From NCBI RefSeq assembly GCF_964340395.1, contig NC_135570.1, forward strand, positions 6,822,822-6,886,821: a DNA stretch of 64,000 nucleotides, given 5' to 3'. The stretch's first letter is position 1. Each line of letters begins with the position of its first letter. Shown here piece after piece: positions 1 through 11,163 of this stretch. A model generated the notes under the pieces. That model was given only the letters and a program-made list of their open reading frames with translations, did not search any database and had not been told where the DNA came from. The DNA is from Glandiceps talaboti (taxonomy: Eukaryota; Hemichordata; Enteropneusta; Spengelidae). The position numbers were made by a program, and so were the translations under genes.

Positions 1-2700
1 CCAACTAAACCAGCAGAATTATACAAAGCATTGATTATATGCATGGTTAGGAAGGCTGCCCAATCTAAACAGATTATTGTGGATGCAACTGAGCTGACAG
101 ATCTGCCAAGTGATTACTTGTCTTGTGTTATCTGTCTCGGGAAACTAAGCTTTATGAATGATGAAAAAATCCAACTAACAAAGAACGATATCAGTAGTAC
201 TTTTGGTAACTTTTTAGTTCTTGAAATGGGGCTTCTGAGACAAGAACCACAATTACTGAAATGTGACCAAGCAGCCAAGTATGTCATAGTACATGAGTGT
301 TTTGCAGATTTTGTTGCTGCAGTTTTTATCTGGGACAAGTTGGTGAATGCAGATACAAGGGATGAAGCCACAAACGTACTTATGTGTTTGCTGTATTGCA
401 AGAGACCCCTTGTTGTGGAATATGCAATAGCATTGATGGGTAAGAAAGCAGAGGGCTTCTTCTCTTTTATTAGATACCAAATGTGCTGTAAAGTCTCTTC
501 TTTCTCGGAGAGTTCGCTCATCAGACTATATTTGCGTTGTCTGTGTGAGTGCTATGATACAGAGTTATTCAGCACAAAACTTGCACCATTAATGCCCAGG
601 GCCTTGGTTCTGGTCGAATGGGACATAGCCGAAGTGTATGGTTTGACCAGTGTTTTGCAACATGAAAGGTGTAGAGTAGAGAATCTACGATTTGGTATAG
701 TGTATGGTAAGAATTGGGAGTGTCATGAAGGTGCTGTGGCTGCTTTCTACAATGCACTACAGGTCAATAAGTCGATTCATTCCCTATCAGCACGACTCAA
801 TAATGCAAATAGAGATTGCATTGTTAGACTGGTAGATTTGCTTAAGAGGAAGAGAAGTCTTAAGCATCTGCAAATCACATGCACAGAAATAATGACTGCT
901 GAAGTAGTTAAGTTATTTTGTGAAGGGCTCAGAAGTTGCAGCCTTGAGTCGCTGGACTTTTGCTTCAAAGGCATGAATGTTGAAAGCATGAGTCTTCTTT
1001 CGGAGGCTATAAAATGCATGTACAACCTTCGATCCTTTGCCTGCATTCTTGATAGCGGGGAAAGACATTACAATGAGACTATGCGGATTCTATGTTCCTA
1101 TGGACTAGAGCATCTCCAGAAACTGGAAGAACTCGATCTATCCTTTTGCAAACTTGGCTGTCCGAATGGCAACTTTGATGATGTATGTATCAAGTCACTG
1201 GCTACTTTGATAAAGAAATCTACAAGTCTAAGAATCATCAAACTGGAAGGTTGTGTTCTTACAGACTCAGGGGCTGCATATTTGGCAGATGCTATGTCAG
1301 AGAATTTATCCGTAGTTGAGCTTCATCTCAATGGCAATGCTTTTAGTGTAGAAGGGGTACAGGATTTATGTAGGACATTAACTGATAACCACAGTCTGGA
1401 GACCCTTCACATCAATTACTGTGTCCCCAAACAGAAAAATCTAGTAAGTGGTGTAGGTGACTTGATTAGGTCAACAAGGTCTCTCAAGGTGTTGGACCTC
1501 CACAGGGGAGATGAAAGGTGTATTTATTTCTCACATGCGAAAAAGTATGTAGAAATGGTTGAATGTCCCATAGAAAATCAAGCAGAGGTCCATGACATAG
1601 CTTTAGCTGTGACACAGAATTTTACATTGAGAAACTTGCATTTTGGCACAGGTGTTACTCCAGGAATGCTGTGCATTCTTGTGTCCAGTATTAGCAAAAA
1701 TACTCTCCTACAAGAGTTGGACCTGAGTAGAGGGTTGCTGACAGATAAAGTCGGCATGGAATTGCTTACTTCTGTCTACAACAGTGCAGCAATACGATGC
1801 ATCAATCTAAGCAAAAACAAGCTTACAGTAGCGAGTATCACTGCACTGATTCTTGCCTTTGGTGCCATGCCTAATGTCGAAGAGATTGATCTTACTGATA
1901 ACTATATCAAATCCACTGGAGCTAGAGCAATCTCTGGAAGGATATCAGATCTGACTAAACTTCGAAAATTGAATCTTCGAGATAATGGCATCTTAGAAGA
2001 TGGGGCGTCAGCATTTGTCAACTCACTGCCACAGCACCCATGCCTGAAATACTTTGATGTCAGTGAAAATCCCATAGGTAATCAAGGTGCCCTGATGGTT
2101 TTAATGAGTATGAAATCCAATACAGTACTTGAGGAATTACACTTACAGTACTGCAATATTACTGATCATGTTCTTGATGAGTTTTCTAACATGATGATGG
2201 AAAATTCCACCCTCAAATTTATTGACATGAGTCCAGTAAAGTTCACCAAAGCTGTAGATCAAAGACTAATACAAATTGTTGAGGATGGTTGCCCCTCGAT
2301 ACGAAAAGTTCAGTTGAGCATTCCTCTGAATAAGAGACAAGAAATCGACTGGAAAACCTTTGTTCCTGTAGAACATTGGTGTACAGATTGGGTTGTGCAG
2401 CAAAACAGATGGATGTCAAAAGAGGAGATGAAGGTGAAAGAGGACTCACCTGCTGATTCTGGTGATGAAGAAGCTAATAACTTTTCTGACAATGAAAACT
2501 CATCACACAGGGATCGTGATGAATGTTCAGACAATGATCGTGACCCATCTGATGAAGATGATGGCGATTATGACGCTTCTAACAATGAACCATCAGATTC
2601 AGATTACAAGGATCAATATGATAATTTCTCGGACAAAACGACAAACCAGAGCCAAAACAGAAATGTTTGGTTCGCTGAAAATGCCAATACAGGGCTGTAA
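1..2700 (+). CDS. NLR-type immune receptor, C-terminal part (end of NACHT region, LRRs, acidic tail), 5' partial
   Basis: The frame is open from base 1 and stops with TAA at 2698-2700, so the protein continues upstream of the window; about 899 residues are visible. Residues 1-20 (PTKPAELYKALI...) and the HECFADFVAA stretch near residue 97 match the region after NACHT in NLR proteins, where a 'H-x-x-F-x-E/D-F-x-A-A' motif is typical. Residues about 250-780 hold roughly 14 ribonuclease-inhibitor-type leucine-rich repeats, for example LEELDLSFCKL, LQELDLSRGLL, VEEIDLTDNYI and LRKLNLRDNGI. The last ~85 residues are rich in D, E, S and N, a low-complexity acidic tail that is unusual for the family. 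The NACHT P-loop and any N-terminal effector domain are not in the window. The visible part has no introns. NLRs act as cytosolic sensors; the ligand cannot be inferred. Confidence 0.93.
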   Translation, partial: PTKPAELYKALIICMVRKAAQSKQIIVDATELTDLPSDYLSCVICLGKLSFMNDEKIQLTKNDISSTFGNFLVLEMGLLRQEPQLLKCDQAAKYVIVHECFADFVAAVFIWDKLVNADTRDEATNVLMCLLYCKRPLVVEYAIALMGKKAEGFFSFIRYQMCCKVSSFSESSLIRLYLRCLCECYDTELFSTKLAPLMPRALVLVEWDIAEVYGLTSVLQHERCRVENLRFGIVYGKNWECHEGAVAAFYNALQVNKSIHSLSARLNNANRDCIVRLVDLLKRKRSLKHLQITCTEIMTAEVVKLFCEGLRSCSLESLDFCFKGMNVESMSLLSEAIKCMYNLRSFACILDSGERHYNETMRILCSYGLEHLQKLEELDLSFCKLGCPNGNFDDVCIKSLATLIKKSTSLRIIKLEGCVLTDSGAAYLADAMSENLSVVELHLNGNAFSVEGVQDLCRTLTDNHSLETLHINYCVPKQKNLVSGVGDLIRSTRSLKVLDLHRGDERCIYFSHAKKYVEMVECPIENQAEVHDIALAVTQNFTLRNLHFGTGVTPGMLCILVSSISKNTLLQELDLSRGLLTDKVGMELLTSVYNSAAIRCINLSKNKLTVASITALILAFGAMPNVEEIDLTDNYIKSTGARAISGRISDLTKLRKLNLRDNGILEDGASAFVNSLPQHPCLKYFDVSENPIGNQGALMVLMSMKSNTVLEELHLQYCNITDHVLDEFSNMMMENSTLKFIDMSPVKFTKAVDQRLIQIVEDGCPSIRKVQLSIPLNKRQEIDWKTFVPVEHWCTDWVVQQNRWMSKEEMKVKEDSPADSGDEEANNFSDNENSSHRDRDECSDNDRDPSDEDDGDYDASNNEPSDSDYKDQYDNFSDKTTNQSQNRNVWFAENANTGL

Positions 2701-2865
2701 GCACGTAAAGGGGCAAATAGATAGATTTGGAAACAAGGAAAATAGGATGTTTATAGTCACTGTGTTATGATGAACATAACTTAAAATTCTGGTGTTGGTA
2801 CATTAACTAGCATTTGATTTAGATTTAGTGATTTGTGCAAATTTCTTCGTCATGATAATGGTTCT

Positions 2866-2971
<106 letters not shown>

Positions 2972-3789
2972 ATTTTACCATTTATTAGTACTTGCAATGT
3001 TTCGTTCTATTTCATAAACATAAAGATATAATGTCAAGTGATAACCTATTTATATCTTGCCTTGGTATCCTTTGTTCTGACATGTGTGGTACCGATTACG
3101 TCTAATGTCAGTATATTGGAAATCTGGAAATTTTCGCTATAGTTCACTGGAAAACGAAATTGCAAAAATAAGTAGTGACTAAAATGTCTTCTTGTACATG
3201 AACACTGTGTCTGTAAATTAGTGAAAAATTAGTCTTTGAGAACTAGAAAAAAATTGTACAATTGCAAAATTTTCTGGTGGCAAAAATATGTACGGTTTAC
3301 GGTATTAGTTGGTCTTAGCATCATAAAAGATGTGCTAGCTGTCCTCACTGCTGTCAAGTGTATTTTCCTGTAAGTTGGAAGTAAGGTAGTCTAGTTCCTA
3401 TACAGTATCGTTACGATTTATATACCTATACTCACAATATAGACAAGACCCTGATGAAAGGTGTTAATTATGGTTCAACTCCATGGTAAGCAAAGCTCGA
3501 ACAGAGCATGTCACTAGTAATAAAGGGCTGTGGTCATCGCTCATTAAATATTCATTTGGTACAGCTGTTTTGACCAATGTCCAACCAGGACTCCACTGAC
3601 AGTCCTTTAAACTATATGATGTGGGGACCCATCAACATAATCATGTTTATATGAACACAGCACAGGAATGTGTGCTAATTGAGGGCATTTGACCAGACTG
3701 TGGTTAGAACCACAGGCTGGTCATCTAGACTAGAATTAAGGCCGACTACAAACATTTTGTTGAAGCCATTCATCAAATAATTAGTATCA

Positions 3790-3969
<180 letters not shown>

Positions 3970-4220
3970 GATTACCTGTCTAAAAATTTATGTATTTTGT
4001 TGTTTTCACAATGTCTTAAGCTCTGTAATGTACAGTTCAATAAAAACATTACAAAGAGAAAAAAAAAATGTACAGTTCATCATTTCAAAAATATGTTACA
4101 TTATATTTATTACATCTTTGCAAAGATACCTAATAATTAAGTGTAAGTCTTATAATGGAACACATGGCATCATCTAATGCTAGCAAATTGACAATGTTTC
4201 TTTTCTGTATTACAAAGAGT

Positions 4221-4483
4221 AACACTGAAGTAAAACACTTGTGTATGTGCTACACCTGTTTATAGCATTCATATTATGAAGTAAAGCACTTTCTCAAATA
4301 CTACACTGGTTTATAGCATTCATATCAAGTGTAAAAGTATACTGTTTCAATTGGTTTATTTACAAGCCTAGCATGTGGCCTTTCTGATGTGGTCAATTAG
4401 CAAATGAAACAGTATACTTTTACACTTGATATGGATGCTGTAAACAATTGTTGTACATACAGAAAATGTTTTACTTTGGTGTT
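4221..4483. mobile_element. Hairpin (MITE-like) element
   Basis: The two ends are inverted copies of each other. A 29-bp perfect pair lies at 4321-4349 and 4405-4433, and the outer parts (AACACTGAAGTAAAACA... against ...TGTTTTACTTTGGTGTT) also pair imperfectly. The left arm contains an internal direct duplication of about 50 bp (4229-4276 and 4278-4324). There is no coding capacity. Foldback non-autonomous DNA elements have this shape. Confidence 0.7.
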
Positions 4484-5569
4484 ATGGGTTGTACAGGACT
4501 AGTGGCTTGTATTGGCTGTCTAACAAGACATTCTGTGACATTGCTGAACAAATTATATGTATCTGTGAATTGAAAACATTATAACCTTTGTATACCATGA
4601 GTCTCCACTGAATTCAGTCTAAAATGACAACTGTGCATGTCATTGTGACTCGGATAAAGATCAATTCCTGTAAGATCAAAGTGACAAAATGAAATAGCTA
4701 AATTGCTAAACTCTAAGCCTTATAAAGTCATGTTGCCCCTATTCAGGTATACGAAGACTAGTAGTTTGTCATTCTGTCTGGCATGTTCTTATGAATTTAT
4801 GAACTACGGTAAATATGGATTGCCAAATTGTTGTTCTTATTTCAAATATAACCTACAACAATATATAAAGTTACTTTATTATTGTATCACGTTTTAGTTA
4901 CCATTTCAACTTTAAAATGCACTTAGAATGCTTTCTTGCCCATTAAAACCAGGGCAAATTACTTGTGTGTAATTTTGACATGTTTGCAAGAATTCTGGAT
5001 TAACAAATCTCACTGTATGGTTACCATAGTAATCATGGGATCCACTTTTGACAGTCATTTGCATCAGGCACTTTCAGAAACCTGGGAGTATATGGAAGTT
5101 TCCTTTGCTCTATACTTTGGCTAAATGAGTGAATTTCGTATAATTACACAGTTTTGGTTACCATGGTAACCATGGAGTTTACTTATGATTTGTCAGTGGA
5201 TCTAGTATTTCCAGAAGCCTAGGAATATGTGGATATTTTGTGTAACTATGATGCCCTGTGGCCAAAAAGGGGAAAGATGACATACCTTGGAATGTGATGT
5301 GTTATAAAACACTAATTATTGCCTGGCCTTATTTGCTGACTCGTACCCATATTATCCCTCGTGCTCAGCTATGTGGCAACTATTTCCCTCCGCTAAACAT
5401 TTGCTGCATAACAACCCTTGGGGTTTATAGACATCTACTAGTGCCCAAATTAGGCAAGGCAATAAGTGTATATTACTACTATCATTTTGTCTCATATCTC
5501 AAAAAACTTTTCAAGTGTCTATATACCCCACATCATCAATAATAAGTGTTCTACTGATACCTTCATTTT

Positions 5570-5745
5570 TGACCTTGACCAACATTTTCAAGGTCAAATA
5601 GCCGAAATTTGTCTTTCTACCAGAACTCAAGTTTAATGCACAGACACTCCATTGAAGTATCTACACCAATATTATCAAAAGTAGGCTTTCTTTTTATACC
5701 ATGACTTTTGACCTTGACCTCCACCTTCAAGGTCAAATTTAAATT
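5570..5745. promoter_or_regulatory. Two clusters of TCAAGGTCA-type half sites
   Basis: Around 5571-5600 and 5704-5740 the sequence has TGACCTTGACC followed 12-16 bases later by TTCAAGGTCAAAT. TCAAGGTCA is the extended half site bound by ERR, SF-1/Ftz-F1 and ROR monomers. Each cluster holds an inverted pair. Function is inferred from motif only, and the segment could instead be part of a dispersed repeat. Confidence 0.35.
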
Positions 5746-6102
5746 TGCTCAATAACTCAAATAGTCTCACTAATATCGCAAGGGGTAACATCTCTAGGAC
5801 TAAGATGTGAGATGCCAATTCACAGCATGATACATGTTGTGTTGGGAGGTTTATGTCAAATGCAGGAGACTTTAAATTATTTTAATAATCATCATTATTA
5901 TCACATGAATGACATTGTAATTGACAATTATCAATCAAAAATTTATTTTATGAATATTTAATCGCCTGATTAAACTTCGTCCACATCATTCTCATAATAG
6001 ATATGTATTGGTCATTTAATTTCCTTAATGTGATGTCATGTAATTTTGTTTTGCAATAAAGGCTTGTAAAATAGATCAAATATTTGTATGTGTATGGTGT
6101 GT

Positions 6103-6171
6103 GTATGTATGTATGTATGTATGTATGTATGTATGTATGTATGTATGTATGTATGTATGAGTGAGTGTGTG

Positions 6172-6203
<32 letters not shown>

Positions 6204-6370
6204 TGTATGTATGTATACATGTATGTATGTTGTTTGTATGTATGTATGTATGTATGTATGTATGTATGTATGTATGTATGTATGTATGTATGTATGTATG
6301 TATGTATGTATGTATGTATGTATGTATGTATGTATGTATTGGATGGATGGATGGATGGATGGATGGATGG
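6103..6370. repeat. (ATGT)n microsatellite ending in (ATGG)n
   Basis: About 268 bp of ATGT tetranucleotide with short interruptions, then GGAT repeats. Long open frames here on both strands (MYVC / THTYI) are artefacts of the period-4 repeat. Confidence 0.99.
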
Positions 6371-6569
6371 CATTACTACAACCTCTATCCTACCAGGTCC
6401 CTCATCCTAGACCCTCCACCAACTTCAGTGGAGGGTCTGTAGTTTCATGCATCTAGTCAAGTTGCACATTCTCGATCTCTCAAAAAAAGAGCCCAGACTA
6501 TAAAGTACTAATTCATTTTATCTTATCTTATTTCATATTCCATATCATTTGCATATTAATATTATTGCA

Positions 6570-7061
6570 GCAACTTTATTCACTGTTGGAAGACGAGTTC
6601 CCTGTGCTGTGCTCATTACTGCCACATTGGTTAGGGTTAGGCACTGTAATAATAGCAGACCATATCAAGCAGCACGCTGCTGACAACCAAGCAGTGAATC
6701 ACCTGTCAGTTGTGATGTGAGGGGTGGGGAGAGGGTGGGTGGTAACACGGGAACAGTTGAGTTAGAAGTTGCAAATTGCGCCCTCTTATGTTTTCGCAAT
6801 CTCAGTGGAGGAAGTGCAGCGTGAACTCTCGAATGGGTCATGTCAGGTCAACCCGGTCATTTCAGCTCGGCTGGTTTGCATGCGATAGTAGTTTGGTGGT
6901 AGAGTGATGCTTTCGGGAGAGTATGCGGTCAGAATGGTTTAGCTTGACACAATAGAATATGCGAGGTAAGTGAAATAAAGGTGTGTGTACTCGGTGTTTC
7001 ACTGTTTGCTCCCGTTGTTTACCTTGAAGATTTAGCCTCAGGACGGTCATGTTTTGTCTCC
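6570..7061 (+). promoter_or_regulatory. Probable PAQR3 promoter / 5' UTR
   Basis: This stretch is less AT-rich than its surroundings and directly precedes exon 1. A consensus donor (GAG|GTAAGT at 6963-6971) may end a non-coding first exon. No clear TATA box was recognised. Confidence 0.35.
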
Positions 7062-9644
7062 ATGGGTTCCGCATTCTCGAGTAAACAATGTCAGCATGGA
7101 GCAGATAATTTCTTTTCAGTTTTGACTGCGTCTACAGCTGTTCATCCGACAGATATGAACGTAAAGGACTCGAGGGAAGACCGAAAAATCTGTCTTTGGA
7201 CAGATCCGAACTTGAATTCTAATGTGCCATGCAAGGTATGGTGTCGGCGGGCGTTTGTACATTAATTAATGTATACCCGAAACCGTAATGCACACTGCGC
7301 TAAACTTGAGTACAGTATTGTATAGGACTTGGCCAGGTCACAGACCAGATACATCTGTGGCCAGATACACCCAATATGATTTGCTTTAGTTAGAGAGTCT
7401 CTCTGGTACATTCATGATGCATGGCTACAGTTCATATCTTGCTTGCTTCTGTACTGGTTATCATCTTCGTCCCAGACCACTGCTTCTTTCTATGTATTAT
7501 AGAGCACACGGCATGTAATGGATAGAAAGACAATAGAGACAAATTCCCTTGTAATGTCTTTGGTTTAACTATATTGTTATGGTGTTATGTATTTATACTG
7601 GGTTGGGTTTGTAAGTAGCATGACAATCATTTTACTATTAATATAGTATTTTCAATTTGTGTATGATTTAATCACACCAAGCACAGTGTGAGGAAAGATA
7701 TTAATCATAAATTTATTGATTATATTATATTATGCAACCATAGAAATGGTGTAGTGAGCATACCTACCTACCTATCTACCTACCGATCTACCTACCTACC
7801 TACCTACCTACCTACCTATACCTACCTACCCACCCACCCACCTACCTACCCACCCACCCACCTACCTACCTACCTACATACCTACCTACCTATCTACCTA
7901 CCTACCTATCTACCTATCTACCTACCTACCTACCTACCTACATACCTACCTACCTATCTACCTACCTACCTACCTACCTACCTACCTATCTACCTATCTA
8001 CCTACCTACCTACCTACCTACCTACCTACCTTCCTACCTACCTACCTACCTACCTACCTACCTACCTACCTACCTACCTACCTACCTACCTACCTACCTA
8101 TCTACCTACCTACCTACCTACCTACCTACCTACCTATCTACCTACCTACCTACCTATCTACCTACCTACCTACCTACCTACCTACCTACCTACCTACCTA
8201 CCTACCTACCTACCTACCTACCGTACCTACCATACCTACCTACCTACCTACCTACCTAATTTGTATAGTGCCAAAATCCAATACAACATAATGTCCTATG
8301 GTGCTAGCTGAACAGGAACAATTGTAGATCATTGTAAAAAGTTAGAGAAAGCTCTTGCAAACAGATGTATCTTGATATCCTTCTTGAATTTATAAACAAG
8401 TTCAAGTGGTGTACAGTTCCATAAGCATGATAAGAGTGGCGCTGATCGTGAGAACGCACGCTCACTGTATGACTTTGTATTACAGTGGGTACATGAAGTA
8501 GACTTTTGTTATTTGAGCAAAGTGAATGAGTTGTGGGTTTACTGTTAATCAAGTCAGCAATATAACTCAAAGTTAGAATTTAAAAAAAAAGTCAATTGTA
8601 TCTTTTCTGTTGTACTACAGGTGTATATATGTGATAGAGACTTATTGAATTCTACGCCTGTAACCATGGATGAGCTGTCTATGTACACAAGTCATGGCAA
8701 CAAGAAACGCGGTGTTGTACTCTATAATTACAATGAAATCCCTCACTTCCTGAAAGGAAACCCTTTCATTCTCAACGGATACAGAGCACATTTACCCTCT
8801 TCCTTGTGTGTGAAAAGGTAAGATCATTTGTAGTCATATTAGTATGCAGGGCTCAAAATTAACAGTAGTCCCATGCCCACAGACTACCAATTCTGGTTAT
8901 GGGGCTGCCATAGTTTGCAGCTGGTAGCCCACTCGGGCTACCACTGATTATGTGATGAGGATGGAAGATTTACGGACATAAAAGTATTTTAATAATAGAA
9001 ATATTTCCAATAGAGGAAATCTGTTTTCAGTTCAGGAATATCGGACTACAGGTCACAATCCATGGGCTATCAATTTCTGAATTCCCAATTTCTGAAATTG
9101 GTAGCCCACTAGGACTACCAAAGAAAAAAAAGTTAATTTCAAGCACTGACTATGGTTTGCAGAGGTTTGGTAACCCTGGTAACAGAGGGAGAAACCCAGT
9201 AGAAGCTGCATAGATTTCCATAACTTGTTACTTATATACATACTGTAGTCCTATATATTTTGCATAGATTGCAATGTATATCATAATGTTAGTGAGGTAC
9301 ATGGTAAAAAAGTTTGAGAACTCAGGTAGATGTTACCCTAGTTATCAACAATAACAAGAGCCCTAAATGTACAATGTACCATAATTTGGGTACGGAAGCC
9401 TGATAAACTACTTTGGGGGAACTGTGCTAGACTTGTACCTACTTTATACCTAGCTACTGTCTGGATTTGAACCTGCCCAGTATGAACTGGGTTTGATTGA
9501 ATTAGCCAGATCTGTATGTGAGAAGGATGTTGCTCCCCATTTTAACAGTAGAATGCTAGTTTAGTGTCATGCTCCATTACTTGCCAAGGAATGGTTTGTC
9601 AGTTTCCATTCCTCCCAAGAGTACAGCGATATGTCTATCGAAGT

Positions 9645-9680
<36 letters not shown>

Positions 9681-11095
9681 TTGCAGTCAGAATATGCCAA
9701 TCATGTTATTTTGGGTATGTTTTCATTATAGTTTGTTTGTCTGGTCTAATGAAACTTTGAATATCTGGACACATATGGTTGGATTCCTCATCTTCTTCTT
9801 CCTCTGTATCTATGACAACCTGTTCCTCATTCCTCAATATGATGGTACAAAGATAGATCATTTGATGTACACAGTTTTTCTAACATGTTTTATGGTAAGT
9901 ACATATATACAGTTTTTCTAACATGTTTTATGGTAAGTACATATATACAGTTTTTCTAACATGTTTTATGGTAAGTACATATATACACAGTTTTTCTAAC
10001 ACATTTTATTGTGCAGGTATATTGTTAGGGTACTGTACTCAGTGAGCAGGTAAAATCTAGCTGAATTCCACTTTCATTTTACTGGCTTTCCCCACCACAG
10101 TTCGTCACGTCAGTGCAGTAAGGTCGTATCTGCCTTTATAATTGCATAGCAGATACGACCTTACTGCACTGACGCGACGAATTATGGTATAATATATGGG
10201 AAGCTATGCCTATTTTATCATATTTTCCCCATTCTGTTACTGGGGTTTCCAGACCTTGGCAAAAACTCTGGTACTTCTTTTTAAAAAGTGATAATGGCAG
10301 TACTAGTATCATGAAATGTGAAAGGTCATGGCTAGACTGTGGTAAGATATGTCATGTCACTCTGCCCACACTGGCCTGCTCTATCTATATGTGAAAGGAG
10401 TTGACCGATGTGTGAGGGCGCCCCATCACACAGGACAGCATACCTTACAGTGTAGGTCATGACTTGCTCTTGTCTGTGAGATACAACATGTTGTGCCACT
10501 CAGTGACTCTTATCAAATACCATGTGAAAGAGAAGCCTGATTTAGAGCTCAACATATCTTAGTCTAGGCTTTTTTATATGCATACAAACCCCTACCTCTC
10601 AAACAAATATGCTGGTATACACAGTTTAGCTGTACATACCCTAATAATTAGTTTAACATCACCAGTGATACATGCAGCAAATACAACCCAGAGAATGATC
10701 AAACAGGCATGCAGGCAAGATATTTTGCCGAAATCCTTTAAGTACTACACTTATACTTAATTCCAATGTCAACTGATTAGACATGTTTGTGTTTTTATTT
10801 GCAGTTTTGTATGTTATGTTCTACGGGGTATCATTTATTTTGTTGTCATTCGGAGCATATATGTAAATGGTGGCTATCCTTAGATCTAGCTGGTATATCA
10901 GTGGGTCTCCTAGGTTGTTACTTCCCTGCAGTCTTCTATGCTTTTTACTGTTTTGAGGTAAGTCTGACTATAAACGCAGTTTACGTGTCTTCTCAAAATA
11001 CATTATTATATAATCTTACAAGAATGTGGTCATTGCTGCTGTGTTTGTGTGTGCATGTATGCATGCATGACTGTGTATTGAACGTGTGTGTGTCA

Positions 11096-11163
<68 letters not shown>

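Noticed and set aside
7688-8311. 207-residue Tyr-Leu-Pro-Thr ORF
   Set aside because: Translation of the CTAC microsatellite inside PAQR3 intron 1.
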